64,000 nucleotides of DNA from Orientallactaga sibirica (lineage: Eukaryota > Chordata > Mammalia > Rodentia > Dipodidae). Position numbers and translations under genes: made by a program. Below, one piece after another: positions 22,371-31,906 of the stretch. The DNA lies in NCBI GenBank assembly GCA_036365145.1, contig JAEOAD010000025.1, positions 30,141,001-30,205,000 of the forward strand. The letters are read 5' to 3'. The stretch's first letter is position 1. Every line of letters starts with the position of its first letter. The notes beneath the pieces were generated by a model. The model had not been told where the DNA came from. It worked only from the letters and a program-made list of their open reading frames with translations, and searched no databases.

Positions 22371-22538
22371 TAGGAAGATGGTTCAGTGGTTAAAGGTGCT
22401 TGCTTGCAAAGCCCGTCAGCCTGGGCTCAATTCTACAGCCATGAGAATCCAGAAAGGCATGTCTTTGCAGTGGCAGGAGACCCTTTCACATGCACATGCT
22501 CCTGCATTCCCACTCACAGCTAAATAATTTAAAAAATT
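22371..22538 (+). mobile_element. DIP-like SINE, diverged
   Basis: 'ttaggaagatggttcagtgg', 'ttgcttgcaaagcc', then 'tttgcagtggcaggag' and an A-rich tail, with an internal deletion of the 'gatgcacaaggtgg' block. Confidence 0.8.
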
Positions 22539-22539
22539 T

Positions 22540-22978
22540 AAATATCAGAAAGAGCTTAATGATGTACCTTAAGGCCTTGGAAAAACATGAGCAAACTGAA
22601 TCTAAAAACAGTACATGGGAAGGAAATAATTAAACCAGGGAAGAAATTAATGAAATGGAAACAAAAAAAATACAAAGAATTAATGAAACAAGAAGTTGTT
22701 TTTTTGAAAAGTCAGATTTTTAGCCAAACTAACCAAAAGAAAATTCATAAAATTAGGGATGAAAAGGGAGATACGACCAGTGATACCCACAAAACTCAGA
22801 AAATCACAAGAGTATACTTTAAACATCTATATTCCACCAAATTAATTAATCTAAAAGAAATGGATGAATTTCTAGATGCTCATGACCTACCAAAATTAAA
22901 CCAGGATGAGATCAATAATGTAAACAGATTTGTAACAAGCAACGAGATTGAAGCAGCAACTAAAAAAAAAAAATCTTC
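22540..22978 (+). pseudogene. LINE-1 copy B: ORF2 endonuclease-RT linker
   Basis: A 139-codon frame (22587-23006) whose LINE-1 part runs to about 22975. It carries the linker motif 'DLPKLNQDEI' preceding the reverse transcriptase, with 'TSNEIEAATK' following. The remaining codons read into the SINE at 22979. This is the longest surviving LINE-1 frame here but only a fragment of the roughly 1,280-residue ORF2p. Confidence 0.9.
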
Positions 22979-23211
22979 AGGGCTGGAGAGATGGCTTAGC
23001 AGTTAAGTTGTTTGCATGCAAAACCTAAAGACTGGTTCAATTCTCCAAGACCCATGTAAGCCAGATGCACAAGGGGATGCATGCGTCTGGAGTTAGTTTG
23101 CAATGACTGGATGCCCTGGTGTGCCCATTCTCTCTCTCTCTCTGCTTCTCTTTCTCAAATAAATAAAAAGAATATATATATATATATATATCACCAAAAA
23201 AAAAAATTCCT
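22979..23211 (+). mobile_element. DIP-like SINE with (AT)n in its tail
   Basis: 'gggctggagagatggcttag' head, (CT)n stretch, AAATAAATAAA, then an (AT)n run (23174-23190) and poly-A. Inserted in ORF2 just before the 'cctgggccaggtgaattcat' block of the RT. Confidence 0.93.
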
Positions 23212-23248
23212 GGGCCAGGTGAATTCATTTCAAAAATTATACTAGACA

Positions 23249-23396
23249 TTTTTTTCCCCTGAGGTAGGGTTTCACTCTAGCTCAGGCTGACCTGGAATTC
23301 ACTATGTAGTGTTAGAATGGCCTCGAACTCATAGCAATCCTCCTACCTCTGCCTCCCAAGTGCTGGGATTAAAGGTGTGCACCACCACACCTGGCT
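23249..23396 (-). mobile_element. B1 SINE
   Basis: 'ctgaggtagggtttcactct' to 'caccaccacacctggc'. It interrupts the host LINE-1 RT region between 'actagacatt' and 'tctaccagactt'. Confidence 0.93.
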
Positions 23397-23409
23397 TCTA
23401 CCAGACTTA

Positions 23410-23450
23410 AAAAACCTCTTTTATTGACAACTTCCATAAATATAAAGCAT
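23410..23450 (-). mobile_element. Inverted LINE-1 3' end, proximal part
   Basis: 'ttattgacaacttccataaa' is the reverse complement of a LINE-1 3' terminus. The same insertion continues at 23810-24071 beyond a hAT element. The LINE-1 insertion is bounded by 'accagactt' at 23400-23408 and 24072-24080. Confidence 0.8.
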
Positions 23451-23458
23451 ATACCATG

Positions 23459-23801
23459 TTGCAATCAGGTTCACATTGCTGGCATAAATCTCCTGACCAA
23501 GAGCAGCTTTTGGGAAGAAAGGGTTTATTTTGGCTTATAGACTCGAGGGGAAGCTCCATGGTGGCAGGGGAAAATGATGGCCTGAGCAGAAGGTGGACAT
23601 CACCCTGGCCAACATAAGCTGGACAATAGCAATAGGAGAGTGTGCCAAACAGTGGCAAGGGGACACTGGCTATAATACCCATAAACCCGCCCCCAATAAT
23701 ACACCGCCTCCAGGAGGCATTTATTCCCAAATCTCCATCAGCTGGGAACCTAGCATTCAGAACACCTATGTTTATGGGGGACACCTGAATCAAACCACCA
23801 C
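23459..23801 (-). mobile_element. hAT-type nonautonomous transposon with 8-bp target duplication
   Basis: A 343-bp element beginning 'ttgcaatcaggttcacattg' and ending 'ctgaatcaaaccaccac'. It is flanked by perfect 8-bp repeats, ataccatg, at 23451-23458 and 23802-23809; 8 bp is the target-site size of hAT transposons. The interior ('agaaagggtttattttggct', 'atggtggcaggggaaaatga') is shared with the 25.5-kb copy. It encodes no transposase. URR1-like by eye. Confidence 0.85.
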
Positions 23802-23809
23802 ATACCATG

Positions 23810-24071
23810 ATCCTGCTCCCGTCTCATAACCCTCCCTTTTTTCCCACCCAACCCCCTCCACTGAATCCCTTCTTCTTTCCAGCTAGTCTTATTTCTATTT
23901 TGATGTCATCACTTTTTTGGCCTCCTATCATGCAGGTCCTGTGCTACACATGCTCAGCCATTGTGACGTCACGAATGTCAAGGGCACTTTGTGTCTTGAA
24001 GACACTATTGTTAGCACTTCTCTTCTTCCTTTGGCTCTTATAGTCTTTCTGCTACCTCTTTTGCAATAGCC
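23810..24071 (-). mobile_element. Inverted LINE-1 3' UTR, distal part
   Basis: 'tttctattttgatgtcatca' and 'ctcttcttcctttggctctt' match the reverse complement of the LINE-1 3' UTR at about 62.6-62.75 kb and the minus-strand copy at 41.4-41.6 kb, but more diverged. It is an older 5'-truncated insertion into the host LINE-1. Confidence 0.8.
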
Positions 24072-24080
24072 ACCAGACTT

Positions 24081-24903
24081 TGAAGGCAGAACTAAAATAT
24101 ATACTTCTCCAATTATTCCATAATATAGAAAGGGAGGGAATATCTTCAAGCTTCTTCTTTGAAGTTGGTATTATTCTGACACTAAAACCAGATGAAAATA
24201 AAACAAAAAAATAAAGTTATAGACCAATCTTCCTGATAAGCAACCACAGATGCAAAACTTCTCGATAAAATACTTGCAAACACATCCAGAGGATGCTACA
24301 CCTCGATCAAGTGGGCTTCATTCTGCAGACGCAGGGATGGTTCACCATTCATGAATCAATAAAGGTAAGTCACCACATAAATGGGCTCAAGGTCAGAAAC
24401 CACATGATCATCTCAACGGATGCAGAAAATGAAATGCCTTTGACAAAAATCCAGCATCCCTAAATGATTAAAGGCTGGGGATAAAAGGAGCATCTCTTCC
24501 CATCATAGAGTCTAGACAGGATACACTCATCACCATCATCGTGCTTAATGGAAAAAAGCCTGACTCATTCCCACGAAGATCAAGGGTGCCCATGGGTTCC
24601 ACTCTTATTCAACAAAGTGCTTGAAGCCTTAGCTGGTGCAATGTAACAAGAGAAGGAAATAAAAAGGATGGGAATAGGAAAGGATGAACTTAAAGTATCT
24701 TTATTTTCTGATGATATGTTTTTATGCATAAGGTACCTTGAAGACTCCACCATAGGACTCCTAGAGTTGATAAACACTTTTAGCATAATGGCAAGATACA
24801 AAATTAGCATACACAAATTAATAGCTTTCTTGCATACCAATGAGAAATGTATGGAGAAAGAACCCAGGGAAACAATTCCATTCAAAATAGCCTCAAAAAA
24901 TTA
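24081..24903 (+). pseudogene. LINE-1 copy B: ORF2 reverse-transcriptase remnant
   Basis: Blocks corresponding to 'ITLIPKPD' and 'YRPI', then the catalytic segment reading 'FSDDM' (24704-24718) where LINE-1 normally has FADDM. Both aspartates survive but the frame is broken by stops before and after. Confidence 0.85.
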
Positions 24904-24911
24904 AATTCCAA

Positions 24912-25069
24912 GTCGGGCATGGTGGCACACGCCTTTAATCCCAGCACTCAGGAGGCAGAGGTAGGAGGATCACTGTGAGTTTGAGGCCACCCTGAGACCA
25001 CATAGTGAATTCCAGGTCAGCCTGGGCTAGAGTGAGATCATACTTTGAAAAACAAACAAACAAACAATC
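24912..25069 (+). mobile_element. B1 SINE
   Basis: 'agtcgggcatggtggcacac' to 'gagatcatactttg' and a (CAAA)n tail. Inserted in LINE-1 ORF2. Confidence 0.93.
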
Positions 25070-25484
25070 AAATACCATGGGTTAACCCTAACCAAGGAAG
25101 TAGAAGCCCTCTATAATGAAAACTGTAAAACACTGAAGCAATTGAGGGAGACACTGGAAGATGGAAAGACCTCTCATGCTCATGGATCATAATTGGTATC
25201 ATGAAAATGGCCATCTGACCAAAAGAAATCTACAATCTAATCCCAATCAAAATTCCAGCACCATCCTTCCAAGAAGTAGAAATAATCCTAAAATTCAGAT
25301 GGGAGCACAAAAGACCCCAGGCAGCCCAAACTGTCCTAAACAAAAGCATGTGGCTGGGTGTATCAGTGTACCCGATTTCAAGTCATATGTAGAGCACCAC
25401 GGTCATAGATACAGTGTGACACTGGAACAAAAACAGACATGTGGGTCAGTGGAAGAGGACAGAGGACCCTGTTGAAGTTTCCTT
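25070..25484 (+). pseudogene. LINE-1 copy B: post-RT ORF2 segment
   Basis: 'ggaagatggaaagacctctc', 'gaaaatggccatctgaccaa' and 'cccgatttcaagtcatatgt' follow the order of the ORF2 C-terminal half. Corresponds to 17640-18060 in copy A. Confidence 0.8.
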
Positions 25485-25798
25485 CATCCTGGTCCAAGAC
25501 ACACCACAAAAGCAGCTGATGGAAGGCAAGTATTTATTCTGGCTTAGTCTCAAAGGGAAGCTTCATGATGGCAGGGGAAAGCATGGCATGAGCAGAGGCT
25601 GCACATCACCTCTGTCACAGCAGCAGGAGAATAGGCCAAGCTCTAGCAAGGGGGAGCTGGCTATAACACAGTTAACCCCACACCAGAAACACACCTCCTC
25701 CAGCAAGACTCCACCCACCCACATTGCCATCAGCTGGAGACCAAGCATTTAGAACACATGTGTTTATGGAGGAAATGTGCTTCAAACCACCACAGGGC
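25485..25798 (-). mobile_element. hAT-type nonautonomous transposon (URR1-like)
   Basis: Shares 'gatggcaggggaaa', 'atgagcaga', 'ccatcagctgg' and the terminal 'caaaccaccac' with the 23.46-kb element, so both are the same family in the same orientation. Confidence 0.75.
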
Positions 25799-25832
25799 CA
25801 GATATCAGTCATACAAACCTAGCCACATGATT

Positions 25833-26037
25833 TTTTAATTATTTTAAAAAATTTTAATTTATTTATTTGAGAGAGGGGTGGAGAGAATGGGTGCACCAGG
25901 GCATCCAGCCAGTGCAAACAAACTCCAGATATATGAGTTATCACCTTGTGCATCTGGCTTACGTGGGTCCTGGGGTTGATCCTGGGTCTTTTGGCTTTGC
26001 AGGCAAGTGCCTTAACTGCTAAGCCATCCCTGTAGCC
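25833..26037 (-). mobile_element. DIP-like SINE (first of a same-site pair)
   Basis: Poly-T/TTTA tail, 'gagaatgggtgcaccagggc', ending 'taagccatccctgtagccc'. Flanked by 'ctagccacatgattttt' (about 25820) and 'ctagccacctgattttt' (about 26038). Confidence 0.92.
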
Positions 26038-26053
26038 CTAGCCACCTGATTTT

Positions 26054-26109
26054 TTAAAAAAATATTTTATTTTTCTTTGAGAGATAGAGAGAAATAGTTA
26101 GGCAGGGAG

Positions 26110-26155
<46 letters not shown>

Positions 26156-26310
26156 GTGTATGTGTGCCAGGGCCTCCAGCCGCTGCAAATGAACTCCAGA
26201 TGCTGTGTGCCCCCTTGCACATCTGGCTTATGTGGGTCCTGAGGAATCAAACCTAGGTCCTTTGGCTTTGTAGGCAAGCACCTTAACCACTAAACCATCT
26301 CTCCAGTCCC
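26054..26310 (-). mobile_element. DIP-like SINE (second of a same-site pair)
   Basis: TTTAAAAAAA tail, a (GA)n run (26116-26152), 'ccagccgctgcaaatgaact', ending 'taaaccatctctccagtccc'. The target 'cacctgatttttt' is repeated again at about 26311, so it reused the duplicated site of its neighbour. Confidence 0.92.
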
Positions 26311-26824
26311 CACCTGATTTTTTTGACAAAAATGACAAAAATTACTCATTGGAGTAAAGACAATGTCTTCAACAACGGGTACTGGGAAAACTGGAAATCT
26401 AAATGTAGAAGAATGAAACTAGACCGTTATCTCACTCAGCACCAAATCACTCCAAATGGATCAAAGGTCTCAGTGTAAGACCACGAGCTTTGTACCTGCC
26501 AAAGGGAAAGTAGGGAGTATATTGCAAGATACAGGAGTAGGAACAGCTTTTCTGAACAGGACTTCAGTCACTCAGGACATCAGGTCAACAAGTGATATGT
26601 GAAATTAAAAAGCTTTTGTATAGCGCAGAGGACTGTCAATCAAGTGAAGAGGCAGTCTACACAACTGGAGAAAATCTATGCCAGTAACATATCTGGCAGA
26701 AGGTTAATATCTAGAATACACAAAGAACTCAGAAAACTAAACATCCAAAAACAACTCAATCAAAAAATAGGTGATGGAACTGAACAGAGAATTCTCATAG
26801 TGAGAAATAAAAATGGTTACTACA
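26311..26824 (+). pseudogene. LINE-1 copy B: ORF2 C-terminal segment
   Basis: 'gggtactgggaaaactggaa' and the 92-codon frame 26599-26877, in which 'LISRIHKELRKLN' and 'RILIVRNKNGY' resemble the ORF2 C-terminal region. Corresponds to 18531-18930 in copy A. Confidence 0.8.
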
Positions 26825-27040
26825 GGGCTGGGAAGAAGGCTTGGCAGTTATCAGGGCTTGCTAGTGAAACCTACTAACCCGAGTTCAACTCCCCAGCCAT
26901 CTGTGTGGAGTAAAAACAAAAAGGGGTGCAAGTGTCTGGTGTCCATTTGCAGTGGTGAGAAACTCTAGCAACCCCCAACACGCACATGTGCAAATACATA
27001 CGTAAAAAAAGATAAAGTGGCTGATAAATATTTTTAAAAG
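26825..27040 (+). mobile_element. DIP-like/composite SINE, diverged
   Basis: 'gggctgggaagaaggcttgg', 'cccgagttcaactccccagc', 'tgtccatttgcagtgg' and an A-rich tail. More diverged than most DIP-like copies here. Confidence 0.7.
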
Positions 27041-27890
27041 GGTTCAACATCCTTAGCCATCAGGGAACTGAAAATTCAGCCTACTTTGAGTGACCATTTC
27101 ACTCGGTCAGAATGGCTAACATGAAAAAAGGGTGGGGCAGAGGAGAGGGAGTAGAAATTAAAAAGAAAATAGTACTTGAAAATATCAGAATGAATGAAAC
27201 CAAATTTTCTATATGCCAACTAAAAAAACATTTTAAAAACCCTGCAAGAGACAAATGCTAGAAGGGTGTGGGGAAAGAGGGACCCTTATCCACCGTTGTT
27301 GGGAATGAGAGCTGGTTCAGCACTATGGAAAGCAGGGTGGAGGTTTCTCAACGACCTGAAAATATCGCCACTTTATGACTCCACATTCTACTCACTTTCT
27401 ACTTCAGAGATGTGTGCTTAGCCATGTTTGTTGCTGCTCTATTCCCAATAGCTAGGAAATGGAATCAGCTTAGATGCCCCTCAGCTGATGAATGGCTAAT
27501 GAAGATGTGGTTCATATACACAATGGAGTTTTATTTAACTCTAAAGAGATGAAATTATGCAATTTGTAGGAAAGTGGGTAGTAAAGGAAAGGTCATAATG
27601 AACACAGTGACACAGGTTTAAAAACAAACACCACATATAAGGACCCTAGCTTTGAATTTCTAGATTAGTGGCTCTAAGTGGCTGGCTTTCTGTGTATCGA
27701 AGGTGCTGTGTGAGCTGGCATGAAAGTTAGATGGAGAGGAATGGAGAAGAACGAGGGCGTTAGTGGAAGGGGTTGGGGTAAGAGAGAGTAATGGGGGAAT
27801 AAGACCAAAATACATTGTATACAGCATGAAAATGTAGAAAATGGGGAGAACAAAGAAGAAAAAGATAAGTAAATAGACAAAAGCAAAACT
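27041..27890 (+). pseudogene. LINE-1 copy B: ORF2 end and 3' UTR
   Basis: 'gtgtggggaaagagggaccc', 'gaagatgtggttcatataca' and 'tgaaattatgcaatttgtag' mark the ORF2 C-terminus; the A/G-rich 3' UTR runs to about 27890. Part of the second head-to-tail LINE-1. Confidence 0.75.
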
Positions 27891-28930
27891 CAGTGGTATT
27901 CTGTCTTCTCCGCATTGATCCATTGTCTACTCACCTCTTTCTAAATGTCAGCTCCTCTTCTTGTTATGGCCATGAACCCCCTGCTCTTTCATAGACTTGT
28001 TTTCTCATTCTCCAATTTGGCTTATCACATTTGCTGCTTTGCTTCCTTCAAAGCACATCAATCATAGCATCTTTGACATTTTCTCCTGTTCTGTTTCCTA
28101 CATATCCCAAGCCCCATACCTGGTGTTTGTCTGGTCCTTACAATGGAAGCTGCTGTTCAAGCTTTTGGCAATGCGAAGAACAGGGCACGGGCAAGCTTCT
28201 TGGGAGTCCTCTGCATGTGTGAGGCCAGCTGATGCAGAAGAAAGCCCATCAACAGTCATCCCCAGCTGTGGACCCTGTGTATTCTGCGACTGGCCTGCCA
28301 GCTCAGATACGCCCAGTGGTGCAATAGCGGCATGTATGTCAGGGGAAGCGCAGTGCTACTGCGGCCCTGTACACGCCTGATCTCCTAAGAACACGCTCTG
28401 CTGCCAGCCCCTGGTGTTCTAGAGTTGGCAGTGGAAATGTTTTCACACGGAGGATGCCGATTTGACTTCTCTCTGTTCTTAGCAGAGTGCTGAGTCTCTA
28501 CCCACCTCTGCTTGGTTCCTCAGTTCTGGACACATTCTGCCTCAGTTTCTCTAGACACCATAGGGCACGGGGTGGGTGGCTGCATCACCATGCAGTGAGG
28601 TATGAAGAGCGAGAATGGGATTTAGGAGTGGCCTATCTGTTCTTTATGCATATTTATCAATGAATCTTCAAACTCTCTCCCATTCACACTTCTTCCTCAA
28701 GGTGTCTCCACTTTCTAAACTCTTTCAGGTTCTGTGGACCAAATAAGTATTTAATTAACATCAATTACTATTCATCTTAGAGTTGCTGCTTATTACCATA
28801 CATTGCACCAGTATTTTGGTTTGATCACCTTTCCTCCATCATGCTTTTATTTGTTTTAAGTTTTCATATGGGCAGAATATAGTCATTGTGGTGAAAAGGA
28901 AAATGAACTCCCTTGCCCAAAATATCTATA
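27891..28930. other. Unique non-coding sequence
   Basis: No repeat recognised. A 127-codon frame at 27997-28380 has no domain and overlaps another short frame. I do not call it a gene. Confidence 0.45.
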
Positions 28931-29400
28931 CATTAAAATCTGTGAACGTTACTTTATTTGGAATAAAGGCCTTTATGGATGTGATTAAATTGAGGATTTT
29001 GAGAATAGGAGATTATCCTGATTCTCTGGGCAGCTCTAAATGCCAACACAAGTGTTTGTATATATGATACCCAGAAGAAGAGAATATAAGGTGACCAGGG
29101 AGGCAGGAAGCGGAGAGGCAAACTCAAGATACCAAATTGGCAAAGCCATGAAGAAGCTGGGAGAGGAGAGAATGGATCCTCGTAGATTCCTGCGAAGTGG
29201 CTGGGAGAGGAGAGAATGGATCCTCGTAGATTCCTGCGAAGTGGCTGGGAGAGGAGAGAATGGATCCTCGTAGATTCCTACGAAGTGGCAGGCCTCGGCC
29301 AGCACCTGCACTTTGGATTTCTGGCTGCTGGGGTTCTGAGAACACATTCCTGATGCTGCAGGATGACTGGCTGATGGCACTTTGTAACAGGGTCCCAAGG
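28905..29400 (+). mobile_element. Ancient mammalian dispersed repeat with internal tandem array
   Basis: 'gaataaaggcctttatggat', 'gtgattaaattgaggatttt' and 'gagattatcctgattctctg' match the look of a widespread eutherian MER-type repeat, as does 'ggatttctggctgctggg' near its end. The family name is uncertain. Positions 29156-29290 hold a 44-bp tandem expansion. Confidence 0.5.
29156..29290. repeat. Three-copy 44-bp tandem repeat
   Basis: Units containing 'ggatcctcgtagattcct' start at 29174, 29218 and 29262, spaced exactly 44 bp. The first two units are essentially identical and the third differs at one base ('tacgaa' for 'tgcgaa'). Confidence 0.97.
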
Positions 29401-29734
29401 AATGAGTGTAGACTACCTTGTGTTCTATCAAAGGCAGGATTTGTTTCAGAGTTTGTTCTCTTGGTTGTTAGGAACAAGGAATGCTTACTCTTCATGTCTA
29501 ACCGGAAGTAATATGATATGGTTCAACACACTTTTGAATATTTTGGTTGCTTCTTGTTCTCATTATGATGAGTCACAGTGAAATTGCAGTGATATAGACC
29601 TTAACAAATCTTTACGAGTCATTTATATTTATTACTCACTATGTTTCCTGTTTTATCCTTTGTCTGAGTTTCTGATTTTTTTCAACATGATTTATAGAAG
29701 GTAAATTAGCAAATTAAATGGCCTAATTTTATTT
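29401..29734. other. Unique non-coding sequence
   Basis: AT-rich, no recognised feature. Confidence 0.45.
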
Positions 29735-29742
29735 AGCCTTTA

Positions 29743-29776
<34 letters not shown>

Positions 29777-29899
29777 CCAAAGTTTCTTGCCACTGCAACT
29801 GAATGCCTGCCCAGCTTTATGTAGGCTCTGAGGAATTGAACCTGGGCCAGTAGGCTTTGTAAGCAAATGACTTTAAATACTAAGCAATCTTCCTAGGCC
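29735..29899 (-). mobile_element. (TG)n plus diverged DIP-like SINE
   Basis: A (TG)n run (29745-29771) followed by 'cttgccactgcaactgaatg', 'tttatgtaggctctgaggaa' and 'taagcaatcttcctaggcc', a diverged minus-strand tRNA-derived SINE. Confidence 0.7.
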
Positions 29900-29964
29900 T
29901 ATAATGGCACAAATTTTCAATTTTGTTATCGGTTGATAAAATACTTTCCTGCAAAAAGGTTTTT

Positions 29965-30252
29965 TTTTTAAATTTTATTTTTTTTATTTTTTTTTATTTT
30001 TGGAGAGAGAGACACAGAGAGATAGACAGAGAGGGAGAGGGAGACAGAGCTGGGCGCGCCAGCAGTCTCTCAGCTGCTGTGAACGAAATCCAGATGCGTG
30101 CGCCCCCTTGTGGGCAAGTGCGGCATTGCGCCCTTGCCTCACTTTGCATCTGGCTAAACGTGGGACCTGGAGATTGGAACCACTGGACATTGGAACCAGC
30201 GTTCTTAGGCTTAGCAGGCAGGCGCCTTAACCGCTAAGCCATCTCTCCAGCC
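29965..30252 (-). mobile_element. Long DIP-like SINE, well preserved
   Basis: The best copy of the long subfamily: 'cgcgccagcagtctctcagc', 'ggacattggaaccagcgttc', 'cgccttaaccgctaagccat'. A 16-bp repeat, ctgcaaaaaggttttt, flanks it (about 29949 and 30253). CTCF-like core at 30100-30113 (minus strand CCACAAGGGGGCGC). Confidence 0.95.
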
Positions 30253-30439
30253 CTGCAAAAAGGTTTTTAAAGCTTACTTTCCCACAAGAGCTGTTTGAGG
30301 ATACCCCTTCAAGCCAGCCTCATTGCAATGAATATTATTGAAGTAATTGACAATATCATACATAAGAACAATTATTCTAATTTGTTCTTCTTTAATAGTA
30401 ATATTGAAGCACTTGCGCATGTTTATATGAGTTTCTGGT

Positions 30440-30663
30440 TTTTTTTTTTTTCATGTATATGTGGTCTGTGTGCTTGTGTATATGCCTGTGGAGGCTGGAA
30501 GTTGATACTGAGTCTTCCTCAGTTACACTCCCTGTAGCTTACTGAGGCAGGGTCTCTTACTTGAGCACAGAGCTTGCCGATGCAGTTAGGCTAGCTAGCC
30601 AGCTTGCCCAGGGATTGCCTGTCTCTGCACTGGGATGACAGGTGGCTGACATACTGACCCAGA
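30440..30663 (-). mobile_element. Old rodent composite SINE-like repeat, first part
   Basis: 'ggctggaagttgatactgag', 'gaggcagggtctcttacttg' and 'ggctagctagccagcttgcc' match the composite family. The element appears to resume at about 31099 ('tttatgtgggctctggggct') after a transposon insertion. Confidence 0.6.
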
Positions 30664-31098
30664 ACAATGTTGGTACTATGGAGGCTTTTGAAGTAGGACC
30701 GAATGCAATTTGCTTCATGAGGTCGTCGTAAGCCTCTGGGGGCCAGTGGCAGAATGCTGTGGTTTAATGTGTAATGTCTTCCATAGTCTCATGTGCACAA
30801 ACAGTTGGTTCCCAGCTGGTGGTGCTGTTTGGGAAGGTACCGGAACCCTAAAGGGTTGGAGCCTTGCTGGGGGAAATGGGCCACTGGAGACAAATCTTGA
30901 GGTTTGATAGCCCCATCCCCCCTCTGTTCACTCTCTGCTTCCTAACTTTGGCTTCAGCGTGACCAGTTCTGCTGCATGCTCCTGCAGCTATGCCTGTCCT
31001 GCTGGAATGGAACCTGCAAGCCAGAAAAAACCCTTTCCTTCCTTCCTTCCATTGCTTCCTGCCAGCAGTGAGTAAGGTAACTAAGGCATCTAACAGCT
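30664..31098 (+). mobile_element. hAT-type nonautonomous transposon
   Basis: 'atgctgtggtttaatgtgta', 'ggttcccagctggtggtgct', 'ctgcaagccagaaaaaaccc' and 'gtaaggtaactaaggcatct' follow the layout of the hAT-type elements elsewhere in the window. Boundaries approximate. Confidence 0.55.
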
Positions 31099-31180
31099 TT
31101 ATGTGGGCTCTGGGGCTCAAACTCAAGTTCTCATGCCTGTGAGATCAACACTTTCCCTGCTAAGCCACCTCTCAGTCCTA
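31099..31180 (-). mobile_element. Composite SINE-like repeat, second part
   Basis: 'tttatgtgggctctggggct' to 'aagccacctctcagtcc' is the tRNA-head end of the minus-strand repeat begun at 30440. Confidence 0.6.
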
Positions 31181-31246
31181 TCCAGACTTTTCCATCACCT
31201 CTGGTATTTTTCCACTTCTCCATCAGGTTTAACATCTTGAGCAGTG

Positions 31247-31620
31247 TGGTAGTTTGAATGTATGTCCCCTAATAGACTCATGTTTTATTACAGCTGGTAA
31301 CTTGTATTTCTAGCTGCCTGGCTGGACATGTGTGTTTGGGGGCAGATCTGATTCCAGGCCAAAGGTATGCAGGGAGGTCTGAGCTCTGCCTGTGTCCCTG
31401 CTGTTTTGCTGCAAGCTGTGCTTGCTTGTGGTGTCTCTCTGCTTGCAATTCTGCTAACTGATGGAATCTCACAAGGCTCTGCAAGGTGAAATAAACCCTT
31501 CCTCCTACAACCTGTGTCCCGTTTGGAAGTTCAGCCCAGCAACCTGTGAAGCTGATAACAAGCAGCATCTTTGTCACACGGTCTTCTGCAAGGATGGCCT
31601 TTATAAGCAGTGGGCACTTA
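31247..31620 (+). mobile_element. hAT-type nonautonomous transposon
   Basis: 'tggtagtttgaatgtatgtc' resembles the reverse complement of the 23.8-kb element's end ('gtggtggtttgattcagg'). 'gtgaaataaacccttcctcc' and 'cccagcaacctgtgaagctg' match the other end. Boundaries approximate. Confidence 0.6.
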
Positions 31621-31704
31621 GTAAGTCTATTGTTGATAGTGGAAAGATTGTACTTTATTTTGTGGTATGAATGGCTTCTGGTGATGAATAAAAGTATTAA
31701 TCAG

Positions 31705-31906
31705 GGTTGGAGAGATGGCTCCATAGTTAAAGTGCTTGCCTGTAAAGCCAAAGGACCCAGGTTTGATTCTCCACATAAAGCCAGATGCACAAAGTTTCTC
31801 ATGCATCTGGAGTTCATTTGCAGTGGGTGGAGGCCTTGGAACACCCATTCATTCTCTTTCTTCTTTTTGTCTCTCTCTGCTTGCAAATAAATAAATAAAT
31901 TAAAAA
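31705..31906 (+). mobile_element. DIP-like SINE (plus arm of inverted pair)
   Basis: 'gggttggagagatggctcca', B-box 'ggtttgattctcc', 'agatgcacaaagtttctcat', CT-rich stretch and an AAATAAATAAATAAA tail. It meets the following minus-strand SINE tail to tail. Confidence 0.92.

Noticed and set aside
29156..29290. Possible CRISPR-like array
   Set aside because: It is a continuous 44-bp tandem repeat without spacers in a mammalian genome.
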